Shown: positions 26,589 to 35,946, numbered from the stretch's first letter. The stretch: DNA of 64,000 bases from Paenibacillus helianthi (GCF_001909055.1 NZ_LVWI01000046.1:22218-86217); one strand, 5' to 3'. Notes: a model not told the origin generated them from the sequence alone. Translations and numbers: made by a program.

Positions 26589-27656
26589 TTACAGTACCAA
26601 ATAATCCTTTGAAGAATGAGTCAGCAGCGAAATACCGCTCTCGGTGATTACGATATCATCTTCGATCCGCACACCGCCAAGTCCGGACAAGTAAATGCCC
26701 GGCTCCACAGTAACGACCATGCCCGGTTGCATAATTTCATCAGCCAGCTTGGACAACCGAGGGTATTCATGAACCTCCATACCCAAACCATGCCCTGTGC
26801 TGTGTCCGAAATATTCCCCATAGCCATAGCGGGTGATAATATCACGCGCCAACGCATCGCACTCCCGTCCGGTCATTCCCGGCTTGATATTTGCCAGCGT
26901 ATGGAGCTGAGCTTCAAGCACAATATCGTAAATTTCTTTCAGCTTGGGGTCCGGAGAACCCAAAGCTATGGTACGAGTTACGTCCGAGCAGTAGCCGTCC
27001 AGCAGTGCACCGAAATCGAAGGTTACGAATTCATTGTTCTGAATGACCTTGCTGCTTGCCACACCATGCGGCATCGCCGACCGTTCACCGGAAGCGACAA
27101 TCGTATCGAACGAAGAACAGGTTGCGCCGTGGGTGCGCATGTAGAATTCCATTTCAAGATCCACGTCACGTTCAGTCATGCCGGGCTTGATCACATTCAG
27201 GATGTGGCTGAACGTAGCATCCGCCAGATCGGCCGCACGCTGCATAACCGCCAGTTCGTCTTCATCCTTGAACGCCCGCAGATTCTCTACAGCCTTGGAG
27301 ACCGGCACCAGCACCGCCGGCTGCAATGCAGCCGCATAAGCTGTATAGGCACTGAAAGTCACATCATCCTGCTCGAAGCCGATACGGACATCCGCACCCT
27401 GCAGCAGCTCGCGGACAGTGTCAATAAACTTCGAACCATGCTGAACAATCTTCATGCCTGTTACCTGTTCCGCCGCCTGCGTCATATACCTGAAGTCTGT
27501 CAGCAGATAGCTGTCATCGCCAGTAACCAGAACATAACCGGAAGAACCGGTGAATCCGCTCAAATAGCGGCGGTTAATGCCGCTGGTTATTAAGATTGCA
27601 TCCAATCCCTGTTCCTGCAAAACCTTCCGCAGCTTGGAGACACGCTTGTTGCCCAT
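26589..27656 (-). CDS. Xaa-Pro aminopeptidase/dipeptidase (M24)
   Basis: 355 residues. An N-terminal creatinase-like domain (about 1-130) is followed by the metallopeptidase domain. Metal ligands are visible in FDFGALLDGYCSDVTRT (two Asp), GHSTGHGLGMEVHEYP (His), TVEPGIY and VRIEDDIV (Glu). It removes residues preceding proline. ATG at 27656 is chosen because GGAG lies 7 nt upstream; the earlier ATG (27662) has only 2 nt of spacing. Corresponds to YqhT in Bacillus. Confidence 0.94.
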   Translation of the reverse strand: MGNKRVSKLRKVLQEQGLDAILITSGINRRYLSGFTGSSGYVLVTGDDSYLLTDFRYMTQAAEQVTGMKIVQHGSKFIDTVRELLQGADVRIGFEQDDVTFSAYTAYAAALQPAVLVPVSKAVENLRAFKDEDELAVMQRAADLADATFSHILNVIKPGMTERDVDLEMEFYMRTHGATCSSFDTIVASGERSAMPHGVASSKVIQNNEFVTFDFGALLDGYCSDVTRTIALGSPDPKLKEIYDIVLEAQLHTLANIKPGMTGRECDALARDIITRYGYGEYFGHSTGHGLGMEVHEYPRLSKLADEIMQPGMVVTVEPGIYLSGLGGVRIEDDIVITESGISLLTHSSKDYLVL

Positions 27657-27730
27657 TTTCATTCTCCTCTCGAAATAGCCACATTGTATTTTAACATAGG
27701 GTCATGCCCTTGAGAAGTTTTTTCGGGCGT

Positions 27731-28222
27731 TCAGGCAAGCTTTGTCTGCTGTTCACGTTTTCGTTCATCCGTATACTCGATTGCCGCCGTATATCCAATA
27801 AATAATCCCCAGAGTAAAAAGATGCAGAACTCACTGATTACGGAGTTCCACGGCAGCCGAAATGGCCGCTGTTGGAGGAACAGCCATGATCCGGCAAGGA
27901 AGATCACCGACCACCACAGCACCCCGTATATCATTCCTGGCCACGGCCCCTTCAGCTTGCGGAAGAGCAGTACATAGAGCAAGGTCGCTATAACCGAACT
28001 GGCAATAAAAAATAGATATCCTATAAGATGTCCCGCCGAAGTCTTCAAAAAATCATGTTTAAAAAAAGGCTCGGCCAAAAATCCGGGGAGCACTTTTGTA
28101 AAATGCATGGCATACATCAGCCAGCGCGCTCCTCCCCAGATCAGTCCGGCGAAATAACCCAGTTCCAAGGAGAAAGTCCATAGGTTGGTATGCTCCGATT
28201 TTTGTGTATAGGGTTTGCTCAT
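27731..28222 (-). CDS. yqhR: YqhR-type membrane protein
   Basis: 163 residues with four hydrophobic segments (about 20-40, 65-85, 90-110, 130-150). Matches the YqhR family of conserved membrane proteins next to yqhQ and yqhT in Bacillus. Function is unknown. GTGAGGTAG precedes the ATG. It is divergent from yqhQ across a 156-bp gap. Confidence 0.85.
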   Translation of the reverse strand: MSKPYTQKSEHTNLWTFSLELGYFAGLIWGGARWLMYAMHFTKVLPGFLAEPFFKHDFLKTSAGHLIGYLFFIASSVIATLLYVLLFRKLKGPWPGMIYGVLWWSVIFLAGSWLFLQQRPFRLPWNSVISEFCIFLLWGLFIGYTAAIEYTDERKREQQTKLA

Positions 28223-28378
28223 TCTGCTACCTCACTTTCAATGGATGGAATGCTTTTGCTGTCTCTCTGCTCCCTGTTCCTAGTATGTACAGCAAAAGGC
28301 AATCCAACTAGCAATGTCAGCATAAATTAGTTACAATGTATTATATAAATCACATTAATACACGGGAAGGTGAATTGG

Positions 28379-29377
28379 TTGTCCCAAGAAACTCCAAGTT
28401 ACGGCGGGCAGGCCGTCATTGAAGGCGTTATGTTCGGCGGCAAGCATATTAACGTAACAGCCGTAAGAAGGAAGAATCAGGAAATCACATTTTTGGAGGT
28501 GCCGAGAAGCGATAAGAGCTGGGTTGTCAAGCTGCGCAAGATTCCGCTTCTCCGCGGCCTTGTCAGTATTATAGATTCCAGCGCCAAAGGCTCCAAACAC
28601 TTGAATTACTCTGCAGAATCCTATGCAGAGGATTCTGCAGAGCCTGAAGATCTAGCCAAACAGCAGGAGAAAGCCAAGAAGAAGGAAGAGGGCTGGAGCC
28701 TGGGGATGATTTTTGGCGTAGCAGTTATGGGTATTTTATCATTCCTCTTCGGCAAGCTGATCTTCACCCTTGTTCCTGTCTTTGTAGAAACTTTTTTGTT
28801 TAAGGATGCATTTGATAACTACATTCTGCACAACCTCGTAGAAGGCGGAATTAAGCTGATTCTATTGCTCGTCTATCTCTGGGCTATTTCCCAGACTCCT
28901 GTGGTCAAGCGGTTGTTCCAGTACCATGGTGCCGAGCACAAGGTCATCAGCGCTTTTGAAGCCGGTGAAGAGCTCACTGTAGCGAATGTCCAGAAATACA
29001 GTCGTCTGCATTACCGCTGCGGAAGCAGCTTCATGATGCTGACGATCATCCTGGGTGTCATCATCTACTCGGTGTTCCCTTGGGATAGCCTGGTGGAACG
29101 TGTAGTGCAGCGTATTGTACTGCTGCCGGTCGTAATCGGCATCTCCTTTGAGGTTCTGAAAGGAACCAATGCCGTGAGAGATATTCCGGGACTGAAGTAC
29201 CTGGGCTATCCCGGACTGTGGCTGCAGTTGCTCACTACCAAAGAACCCAAAGATGAAATGGTAGAGGTCTCCATCGCCTCGTTCAACCGGATGCGGGAGC
29301 TGGATGCCGCAATCGAAGCAGGGGCTTATTCGGAAGCAAGTGTGTCAGGCGGAATTTTGGATCCTGCGAAAGGATGA
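28379..29377 (+). CDS. yqhQ: YqhQ, DUF1385 membrane protein
   Basis: 332 residues. Begins SQETPSYGGQAVIEGVMFGG, the DUF1385 signature, and has about four transmembrane helices in the central and C-terminal parts (about 105-250), with the motif RLFQYHGAEHKVISAFEAGEELT. Function is unknown. I use TTG at 28379 because GGAAGG lies 8 nt upstream and the protein then starts like other YqhQ proteins; the GTG at 28370 overlaps that site. The stop codon lies 7 nt before the next gene. Confidence 0.9.
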   Translation: MSQETPSYGGQAVIEGVMFGGKHINVTAVRRKNQEITFLEVPRSDKSWVVKLRKIPLLRGLVSIIDSSAKGSKHLNYSAESYAEDSAEPEDLAKQQEKAKKKEEGWSLGMIFGVAVMGILSFLFGKLIFTLVPVFVETFLFKDAFDNYILHNLVEGGIKLILLLVYLWAISQTPVVKRLFQYHGAEHKVISAFEAGEELTVANVQKYSRLHYRCGSSFMMLTIILGVIIYSVFPWDSLVERVVQRIVLLPVVIGISFEVLKGTNAVRDIPGLKYLGYPGLWLQLLTTKEPKDEMVEVSIASFNRMRELDAAIEAGAYSEASVSGGILDPAKG

Positions 29378-29384
29378 GTGGTCT

Positions 29385-29726
29385 ATGATCAAACATGCTT
29401 TGATTTTTTGGATAACAGTATCACTTGCGGTATTGGGTCTAGTATCACAGTTTATGATGTTTGGGTTCCGGGCACTGACGTCTTTGATTATACCGTTACT
29501 GCTTTTAGGGATTGTGTTTTATGCTTACCGGTCAGCTAAGACGGGCTATGGACAGGGTTCTGGCAGATCCAAAACCAAAGTAAAACCTTCGCAAAAAACC
29601 ATGGCCAAGGTCGCCGGTCTTCGCAAGACGCAGCCAGTTACAACGGGGAAACGCAAGACCTATCCGTTTCAGGTGATTGAAGGCAGCAAGGGGAAGAACG
29701 ACGAGCAGCTTCCCAAATATCATTAG
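29385..29726 (+). CDS. Two-helix membrane protein with basic tail, unknown
   Basis: 113 residues. Two hydrophobic helices (about 5-23 and 30-47) at the N-terminus are followed by a Lys/Arg/Thr-rich tail that would face the cytoplasm. ATG at 29385 is 7 nt past the yqhQ stop and reads out of the GGATGAG stretch, so the two genes are probably coupled. The open frame to 29304 would overlap yqhQ by 74 nt without a ribosome-binding site. Paenibacillus genomes often have such a small gene after yqhQ (SA1362-like); I do not know its function. Confidence 0.8.
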   Translation: MIKHALIFWITVSLAVLGLVSQFMMFGFRALTSLIIPLLLLGIVFYAYRSAKTGYGQGSGRSKTKVKPSQKTMAKVAGLRKTQPVTTGKRKTYPFQVIEGSKGKNDEQLPKYH

Positions 29727-29756
29727 AAGCTTCGCTGTCCTCTAAAAGATAGATTT

Positions 29757-29802
29757 CAAAAGGCCTTTCCACGTTACAGCTAATGTGGAAAGGCCTTTTT
29801 TT
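29757..29802. terminator. Terminator after the yqhQ operon
   Basis: A long stem AAAAGGCCTTTCCAC (29758-29772) with GTGGAAAGGCCTTTT (29785-29799), followed by TTTT on the plus strand. It is symmetric enough to end the minus-strand patatin gene as well. Confidence 0.8.
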
Positions 29803-29817
29803 ATACTAATAAGCCTA

Positions 29818-30765
29818 TTAGAAAATCGTTGGCTTCGGAATCGGCCGCCAATTTTTGAAAAAATCCTCCCCAGCCTTGTACCCTGCGGTATAAAGCTCGT
29901 CACTTTTCTCTGTTGAGATATTAAATTGAGTCATCGAGATGCCCAAGGTGGGGATTTTGACCGTACGCACAAATTTCTCAGTTTCAATGTATCGTTCATC
30001 ATGGGCGGATAACATGGTGCCTACCATCGCCTGCAGCATGCTGAAAGGTCCCGTAATCCGATGGGGCTGCGGTTCTGTTCTGCCGATCAGCTGATAGCCT
30101 ACGGTTGGAACTCTGCGTCCAGGGCTCTTGAAGCCTTCTTCTTTCTCATCGAACAGCCACAGCGGAAAGTTACTGAGCAGGCCCCCGTCCACCATATAGA
30201 CAAATTGGTCGGCAAATGGCTTACCCTTGGCTGCCTCTCCGCTCAGCCTCAGCCTCACCGGATCAAAAAAATACGGAATACTGCAGCTCATCCGCACAGC
30301 TTTGGATACCTCGAAGCCTTCCGGTGATATACCATACTGCTCCAAGTCATCAGGCAGTACAATAAGACGCCCATTCGTAATATCGGAAGCGATAATGGAT
30401 AACTTGCCTCGGGGCAAATCCCCAAAGGTGACAAGCCCCCTTTCCTTCAGAATCCCCCGTATCCACGACTCCAGTGCCTCTCCGGAATACAGCCCTTTTT
30501 TGATCAACACGCGCACTGCAGGGCCCACATAAGCCGTATTGTAGAGCGCCCCCCGTTTCAGAAAAGAGGAAAAGCTTGTTCCCTTAATGATCCGGCTCAT
30601 CGCCTCTCCGTCATAACCTGCCGCAAGCAGCGCGGCGATGATGGAGCCTGAAGAGGTTCCCGCCACCCGCTTAAACACCGCCCCCGCCTGCTCTGAAGCC
30701 TGAACTGCTCCTGCGAGCGAGATCCCTTTGACACCCCCGCCTTCAAACACGGCATTGATCTCCAT
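29818..30765 (-). CDS. Patatin-like phospholipase
   Basis: 315 residues. Patatin domain with oxyanion hole GGGVKG near residue 11, nucleophile elbow GTSSGS (catalytic Ser) near residue 38 and the catalytic DGG about residue 195. Probably an intracellular acyl hydrolase acting on phospholipids; there is no signal peptide. I use ATG at 30765, which has GGGGG 10 nt upstream; the TTG at 30774 overlaps that site. The GGGGG is base-paired in a hairpin (30776-30818). Downstream of the GHL10 gene. Confidence 0.88.
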   Translation of the reverse strand: MEINAVFEGGGVKGISLAGAVQASEQAGAVFKRVAGTSSGSIIAALLAAGYDGEAMSRIIKGTSFSSFLKRGALYNTAYVGPAVRVLIKKGLYSGEALESWIRGILKERGLVTFGDLPRGKLSIIASDITNGRLIVLPDDLEQYGISPEGFEVSKAVRMSCSIPYFFDPVRLRLSGEAAKGKPFADQFVYMVDGGLLSNFPLWLFDEKEEGFKSPGRRVPTVGYQLIGRTEPQPHRITGPFSMLQAMVGTMLSAHDERYIETEKFVRTVKIPTLGISMTQFNISTEKSDELYTAGYKAGEDFFKNWRPIPKPTIF

Positions 30766-30775
30766 AGATAGCAAT

Positions 30776-30818
30776 CCCCCGTTCCATAGATCCTATAGCT
30801 TATCTATGAGCACGGGGG
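30776..30818 (-). promoter_or_regulatory. Hairpin that buries the patatin ribosome-binding site
   Basis: Arms CCCCCGT (30776-30782) and ACGGGGG (30812-30818) enclose a second perfect 7-bp arm, CATAGAT with ATCTATG (30785-30791 with 30802-30808). On the minus strand the 3' arm carries the GGGGG that precedes the patatin ATG. No U-tract follows. It also lies 5 nt past the stop of the upstream gene. Confidence 0.55.
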
Positions 30819-30823
30819 AATTT

Positions 30824-32491
30824 TCATGACTTGAAATAAAAGGTCAGTAAACTGGCTAATCCAAATGGATCACGGGTCACAATATCATTCGCTCTGAACA
30901 TAATGCTGCCGGCTACCTCATCATATTTCTCATTATATTTCAGCTGGTTGATAATCTGTTCTCCGCTTTGCCATTCGGCACTTTTATCGGTTCCTACTTT
31001 GTAGGTGGCCTGTCCTATGTACAGCTTGACTCCCGTACCCTTCACCTCATTCACCCACCAGTCCACCAGCTTATCATAACGGGCGGCACTGAAGGACAGG
31101 CTCCAATAAATTTGCGGTGCAATATAGTCGATCCAGCCGCTGCGTATCCAGGTCCGCGTATCTGCATACATGTCATCATAAGCAGATACACCTGCCGTGG
31201 TGTCGGAACCGGTACTGTCGGCTTTCTTGTTGCGCCAGACCCCAAACGGGCTGACACCAAAAGAGACATTGGACTTCACTCCATGAATCGCTTGACCCAG
31301 CCGGCTGATGAAATCGTTGATATTATCCCTTCGCCAATCCCCTTTGGAGCTGATCGCTTTGGGATTATAGGCCTTGAATGCCTCGTCGTCGGCAAAAGAT
31401 ACACCGGATGGATAAAAATAATCATCCAGATGAACGCCATCAATGTCATATCCTTTTACCACTTCCATTACGGTATCGATGATATGCTGACGCGCTTCAG
31501 GAATACCTGGATTGATGTAGAGCTTGTTCTCTGCTGAGACGACCCACTCCGGATGGGCTTTCGCCACATGATTACTGGCCAGGCCTGACGTGCTGGCATC
31601 TGTAGTCGCACGGAACGGATTGAACCAGGCATGGAACTGCATGCCTCGGTTGTGGGTGGCACTGACCATATATTCCAGTGGATCATAACCCGGATTCTTA
31701 CCCTGCGTCCCAGTCAGCACCTTGGACCAGGGAACGAGCACAGAAGGATACAGGCTGTCGCCAGAGGGTCTGACCTGTACGAATACAGCGTTAAATCCGG
31801 CACTTTGCAGCTTGTCCAGCAAAGTGTCGAATTCCTTCTTCTGCTTGGTCTCATTGCCTGCTGAAGATGTAGACGGCCAGTCCAGATTGAACACTGTGGA
31901 GATCCAGGCACCCTTCATTTCTTTGGACGTCTTCGCCCCAGGAATTGAAGGAACCGTCGGTGTTGGTGGTACCGTCGGTTTCGGCACGGCCGGTGTTGGT
32001 ACGTTTGGCGTTGGCACTGCAGGCACTGACGGTGTGGAGGGTCCGCCAATCTCGGCGTTAGAATATAGCGCGATATGTTTAGCTGCCTGATTCCATACCA
32101 CCTGCAGCCCAAGCTGTTCACTCACGAAGCGCAGAGGAACCATCACCCGTCCTTGCACAATTTGTACCGAGGTATCCAGGCCTACTGCGTTATCATTGAC
32201 AAGTGCAGTCTTTAAGCCGCTGGTCAGTTTAAGTACGTTCTCCCCTTTGCTGATCGTCGCCGTCCTGGTGTTCTGATCCCATTCTACTGCTGCACCCAGC
32301 CCCTTGCTGACTACACCTGCAGGAACCATAGTTACATTCGATGATGTAATATAAGGCGGCACATCAGGACTTAGCGTCTCGCCATCCAGCTCAATCGTGA
32401 TTTGCAGAGCCGCTGCTCTAACGCCGGTCATCCCTATAGGCAGGCACAACAACAACACTAACACTCCTAGCATCCATTTACGGTAGTTCAT
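30824..32491 (-). CDS. Secreted GHL10-type glycoside hydrolase with copper-amine-oxidase N domain
   Basis: 555 residues. A signal peptide (about 1-26) is followed by a copper-amine-oxidase N-terminal-like domain (about 30-145; PPYITSSNVTMVPAGVVSKGLG, VPLRFVSEQLG), a Pro/Thr/Val repeat linker (about 155-190) and a GHL10 (DUF187) hydrolase domain (about 190-550; MKGAWISTVFNLDWPS, YDIDGVHLDDYFYP, WIDYIAPQIYWS). Probably acts on a cell-surface or environmental polysaccharide; substrate unknown. ATG at 32491 has GGGGAGG upstream; the frame continues to 32578 but would run through the mntR terminator. Confidence 0.9.
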   Translation of the reverse strand: MNYRKWMLGVLVLLLCLPIGMTGVRAAALQITIELDGETLSPDVPPYITSSNVTMVPAGVVSKGLGAAVEWDQNTRTATISKGENVLKLTSGLKTALVNDNAVGLDTSVQIVQGRVMVPLRFVSEQLGLQVVWNQAAKHIALYSNAEIGGPSTPSVPAVPTPNVPTPAVPKPTVPPTPTVPSIPGAKTSKEMKGAWISTVFNLDWPSTSSAGNETKQKKEFDTLLDKLQSAGFNAVFVQVRPSGDSLYPSVLVPWSKVLTGTQGKNPGYDPLEYMVSATHNRGMQFHAWFNPFRATTDASTSGLASNHVAKAHPEWVVSAENKLYINPGIPEARQHIIDTVMEVVKGYDIDGVHLDDYFYPSGVSFADDEAFKAYNPKAISSKGDWRRDNINDFISRLGQAIHGVKSNVSFGVSPFGVWRNKKADSTGSDTTAGVSAYDDMYADTRTWIRSGWIDYIAPQIYWSLSFSAARYDKLVDWWVNEVKGTGVKLYIGQATYKVGTDKSAEWQSGEQIINQLKYNEKYDEVAGSIMFRANDIVTRDPFGLASLLTFYFKS

Positions 32492-32534
32492 ATTTCCTCC
32501 CCGGTATAATATAAGATTGTGGTATAAACAAAAG

Positions 32535-32576
32535 AAAACGGCCCTCTCGTCCTTGTTAAAGGGAGACGGCCGTTTC
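32535..32576 (-). terminator. Terminator of mntR
   Basis: On the minus strand, arms AAACGGCC and GGCCGTTT (32568-32575 with 32536-32543) plus internal pairing are followed by TCTTTTGTTT. It lies 99 nt after the mntR stop and ahead of the GHL10 gene. Confidence 0.65.
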
Positions 32577-32674
32577 ACTTGTCAAACGGAGTCCTGAAAA
32601 CAAAAAAAGAACGTTACCCGTTATGACGTAAAAAAACTGGAAAGGTTGCGGTATACATACAAAAACTGCATCAT

Positions 32675-33100
32675 TTATGAGTCGCTGACGAGTTCAAGAT
32701 GAATATCGTATAAGGTCTGCAGGCGCGCTTCATCACGGCGAAAATACTCCACTAGCGTCTCAATACGCGTAATGGAGTCCCAGCTCAAATGATGCTCGAT
32801 TCCTTCGACATCCTTATAAATATGCTCCTGCTGCACTCCGATGAGGCCGAGAAATTCCTCCAGCAGCTGGTGACGGTCAACGAGACGTTTTCCCACTTTT
32901 TTCCCTTTGCTTGTTAGGACAAGCCCACGATATTTCTCATAGATGAGATATTCGTCCTTATCCAGTTTTTGGATCATCTTGGTCACAGAGGAGGGGTGTA
33001 CTTCCAGTCCCTCGGCAATATCCGAGACCCGCGCATAACCCTTCTCGTCGATGAGCTTGTATATGCGCTCCAAATAATCCTCCATGCTGGGTGTTGGCAT
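32675..33100 (-). CDS. mntR: Manganese-responsive repressor MntR (DtxR family)
   Basis: 141 residues. Winged-helix domain with the recognition element VHPSSVTKMIQKL, then a dimerisation and metal-binding helical domain. All six B. subtilis MntR metal ligands are in place: Asp8, Glu11, His77, Glu99, Glu102 and His103. It represses manganese importers when Mn is plentiful. Monocistronic, ending at the terminator above. Divergent from splB across 192 bp. Confidence 0.95.
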   Translation of the reverse strand: MPTPSMEDYLERIYKLIDEKGYARVSDIAEGLEVHPSSVTKMIQKLDKDEYLIYEKYRGLVLTSKGKKVGKRLVDRHQLLEEFLGLIGVQQEHIYKDVEGIEHHLSWDSITRIETLVEYFRRDEARLQTLYDIHLELVSDS

Positions 33101-33292
33101 TAAACTTTACCTCTTTTCTATAATGAGCGTGGCGCGGGGGCCAACCTTGCTCTAACAATGATACATGTTTCTGCCGCTCCTTGGCAAGTCCTGCGACACA
33201 GTTCCCGCATCCATTAGCGATGTTTACCACGGTTTCCGCAGGCCTTTGTTCGGCACAATAACCATATCCTCATTCATAAGGAGCGTGAATTC

Positions 33293-34369
33293 ATGACTTT
33301 AGCAGTGCCTGAACACCCTTCCGCCAAGAAACCAAGAAAGCCCACCGGACTGTTTATTCCAGAACTTGTTTTTTTTGAGCCGGAGGCACTAAAGTTCCCC
33401 AAAGGCGCGCGGATTATGGAATGGGTCAAATCACAGAATATCCCATACCGCATGACTACCTCACACAACCGGATCACGAATCTTCCGGGAGATTCGGAGG
33501 TCGAGCAATATAAAATTGCCAAACGGACCCTCGTAGTGGGCATCCGCAAAACCTTAACCTTCGACCAGTCCAAGCCCTCTGCCGACTATGCAATTCCTAT
33601 TGCCACCGGTTGTATGGGGCATTGTCATTACTGCTACCTGCAGACAACGCTGGGTGCCAAGCCGTATATCCGTGTCTATGTAAATACAGAGGATATCATC
33701 GGCGCTGCCAAAAAGTATATTGAGGAGCGCGCTCCAGAGATTACTTCTTTTGAAGCAGCATGTACCTCTGACCCACTGGGGCTTGAGCATATCACAGGTT
33801 CTCTTGCAGAACTAATTAACTACATGGCAGAAGAGCCGCTGGGAAGATTGCGTTTTGTTACCAAATACCAGCATGTCGAGCCGCTGCTCCATTTGAAGCA
33901 TAACGGACATACCCGGGTCCGGTTCAGCGTAAACGCTGATTATGTAATTAAAAATTTTGAGCCGGCGACCTCACGCTTCGAGGAACGGATTGAAGCTGCC
34001 GGAAAAATCGCCCGTGCAGGGTATCCGCTTGGCTTCATCATCGCTCCGATCATTTGGCATGAGGGCTGGCAGGAAGGCTATGCCGAACTGCTTGAGAAGC
34101 TGGCTAAGACGCTGCCGCCGGAGACGGGCAAAGGCCTCACTTTTGAGATGATTCAGCACCGGTTCACCAAGACGGCCAAGACCGTCATCGAGAAGCGTTA
34201 TCCGAAATCGAAACTGGAAATGGACATCGAGAAACGCAAAAAGAAATGGGGCCGCTGGGGCCAGTATAAATACGTTTATCCCGATGAACAGCAAACCGCC
34301 CTGCGGGAATTTATCACAGAGCGGATTTTTGAACATTTTCCGGAAGCGGGGATCGATTATTTCACCTAA
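33293..34369 (+). CDS. splB: Spore photoproduct lyase
   Basis: 358 residues. A radical-SAM enzyme that directly reverses the thymine photoproduct in spore DNA at germination. The iron-sulphur cluster cysteines are Cys107, Cys111 and Cys114 (CMGHCHYC), and Cys157 in FEAACTSDPLG is the counterpart of the hydrogen-donor Cys141 of B. subtilis. AAGGAG precedes the ATG. It is monocistronic here, without splA upstream; its stop overlaps the end of the convergent ccdA gene by 4 nt. Forespore sigma-G control is expected but I saw no clear promoter. Confidence 0.95.
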   Translation: MTLAVPEHPSAKKPRKPTGLFIPELVFFEPEALKFPKGARIMEWVKSQNIPYRMTTSHNRITNLPGDSEVEQYKIAKRTLVVGIRKTLTFDQSKPSADYAIPIATGCMGHCHYCYLQTTLGAKPYIRVYVNTEDIIGAAKKYIEERAPEITSFEAACTSDPLGLEHITGSLAELINYMAEEPLGRLRFVTKYQHVEPLLHLKHNGHTRVRFSVNADYVIKNFEPATSRFEERIEAAGKIARAGYPLGFIIAPIIWHEGWQEGYAELLEKLAKTLPPETGKGLTFEMIQHRFTKTAKTVIEKRYPKSKLEMDIEKRKKKWGRWGQYKYVYPDEQQTALREFITERIFEHFPEAGIDYFT

Positions 34370-35079
34370 AATTTTAACCAGTCAGGTGTGATTCCTTGCA
34401 GCCATATGGTGATGCGGAACATCTGATCTGTGAACAGCAATAGTCCCATGAAAATCATGAGTCCACCGCCTGCCTTCATAAGCAGATTGGAATATTTAAG
34501 AATCCGCCGGGCTCCCCCGAGGAAGAAGGCCAGTACAAAGAAAGGAAGCGCAAACCCGATGCAATAGGCAGTAATCAGCGTAAACCAGGCCCCCTGATCG
34601 CTGGCTGAAAGCGCAATGATCGGCGTGAGGATCGGCCCAATGCACGGAGACCAGCCTGCCGAGAAGCCAATTCCCAGAATGAATGAACCTAAATATCCTG
34701 CAGGTTTCCACTTCATATTGAGTTTATGTTCCCTTAGGAGAAACTTCGGCTGAAAGATGCCTAATAGGAACAGCCCCATCAATATCACAAGAATAGCCGA
34801 TAATTGACGGATCAGGTCGCGTTGTTCCTGAAATACTTCTCCAAATAAACCGGCTCCAAAACCGATCGTATAGAAAACCGCAGACAACCCAAGAATAAAA
34901 GCCAATGTATGGCTTAAGGTGCGAAACCTGGCCTTTCGGGTATTGCTGCCTGCTTTTAATTCCTGAACGGACAAACCGGTGATATAGGACAGATATGACG
35001 GGTATAGCGGCAGACAGCATGGAGATATAAACGACGCAACCCCAGCGGCAAAAGCAATTCCGGCATTCAGGTTGGACAA
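34366..35079 (-). CDS. ccdA: CcdA-type cytochrome c biogenesis/thiol transporter
   Basis: 237 residues with six hydrophobic helices. The first motif GVASFISPCCLPLYPSYLSYITG and the second FSAGWSPCIGPILTPI carry the two membrane-embedded Cys used to carry reducing equivalents to the outside. Needed in B. subtilis for cytochrome c and for spore cortex synthesis. Start TTG at 35079 with GGAAGGAG upstream. It ends overlapping splB and lies downstream of znuB. Confidence 0.92.
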   Translation of the reverse strand: MSNLNAGIAFAAGVASFISPCCLPLYPSYLSYITGLSVQELKAGSNTRKARFRTLSHTLAFILGLSAVFYTIGFGAGLFGEVFQEQRDLIRQLSAILVILMGLFLLGIFQPKFLLREHKLNMKWKPAGYLGSFILGIGFSAGWSPCIGPILTPIIALSASDQGAWFTLITAYCIGFALPFFVLAFFLGGARRILKYSNLLMKAGGGLMIFMGLLLFTDQMFRITIWLQGITPDWLKF

Positions 35080-35142
35080 AGTGGCTTCTCTCCTTCCGGG
35101 TTAGGGGTCACTTCGTATGAACGGATACTCCCACAGGCTATT

Positions 35143-35946
35143 TTACGCCGGCAGCCCTTTTTTACCGATCAGGGTCAGGGTCAGCAGCGCGATCAGCAGC
35201 AGGACAATCGTCGCACCAGGTGCAAGATTCCAAATACCCGCAACCACCAGCCCTCCCACAACCGCAATTTCAGCAATGACAACCGACAGCATGACCGAGG
35301 ACTTGAAGCTCCGCGAGAGCAATAGGCTGATTGCCACGGGAATGGTCAGCAGGGCCGACACCAGCAATGAGCCGACAATTTTGATAGCTGTACTGATGAC
35401 AAGCGCTGTTAGAACTGTAATCAACATATTAAGCAGCTTTACAGGCAGGCCGCTCACGCTGGCCGCATCCTCTTCAAAGCTAAGCAGGAAAAATTCTTTG
35501 AAGAACAGGGTCACCACAACCACAACCGCAACGGTCACAATACCCACTACTACGAGATCGGTGTTATCGAGTGTATAAATGCTGCCGAACAAGTAGCTCA
35601 TCACATCCGCATTATACCCTTTGCCCAAGGTGAAAAAAAGCGAAGCCAACGCTACACCGCCTGACATAATGATGGCGATCGATAGCTCGGCGTAGCTTTT
35701 GTATGCTTTGCGCAGCTTCTCGATGGCGAATGCCGCCATTACCGCAAAGATCAGCCCCGCCCCCAGCGGGTAGAAACCTGTCAAGAACCCGAGCGCTACC
35801 CCTGCGATCGTCACATGTGCCAGTGTATCACCGATCATGGACAAGCGGCGCAGCACCAGAAACACACCAATGAGCGGGGCGGTAATGCCAATCATGAGCC
35901 CGCCTGCAAGCGCCCGCTGAAAAAAATCACTGAATAGAATGTCCAA
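35143..35946 (-). CDS. znuB: Zinc ABC transporter permease ZnuB
   Basis: 267 residues with seven to eight transmembrane helices of the ABC-3 family. The family motifs GGLMIGITAPLIGVFLVLRRLSMIGDTLAHVTIAGVALG at the N-terminus and DAASVSGLPVKLLNM in the middle are visible. It pairs with ZnuC and ZnuA. The gene is split from znuC by 425 bp of repeats (35947-36371), which is unusual for this operon. No good promoter was found directly upstream. Confidence 0.92.
   Translation of the reverse strand: MDILFSDFFQRALAGGLMIGITAPLIGVFLVLRRLSMIGDTLAHVTIAGVALGFLTGFYPLGAGLIFAVMAAFAIEKLRKAYKSYAELSIAIIMSGGVALASLFFTLGKGYNADVMSYLFGSIYTLDNTDLVVVGIVTVAVVVVVTLFFKEFFLLSFEEDAASVSGLPVKLLNMLITVLTALVISTAIKIVGSLLVSALLTIPVAISLLLSRSFKSSVMLSVVIAEIAVVGGLVVAGIWNLAPGATIVLLLIALLTLTLIGKKGLPA

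Noticed and set aside
30824..32578. Longer start for the GHL10-type hydrolase
   Set aside because: The extension reads through the mntR terminator, and a good ribosome-binding site with a signal peptide begins at 32491.
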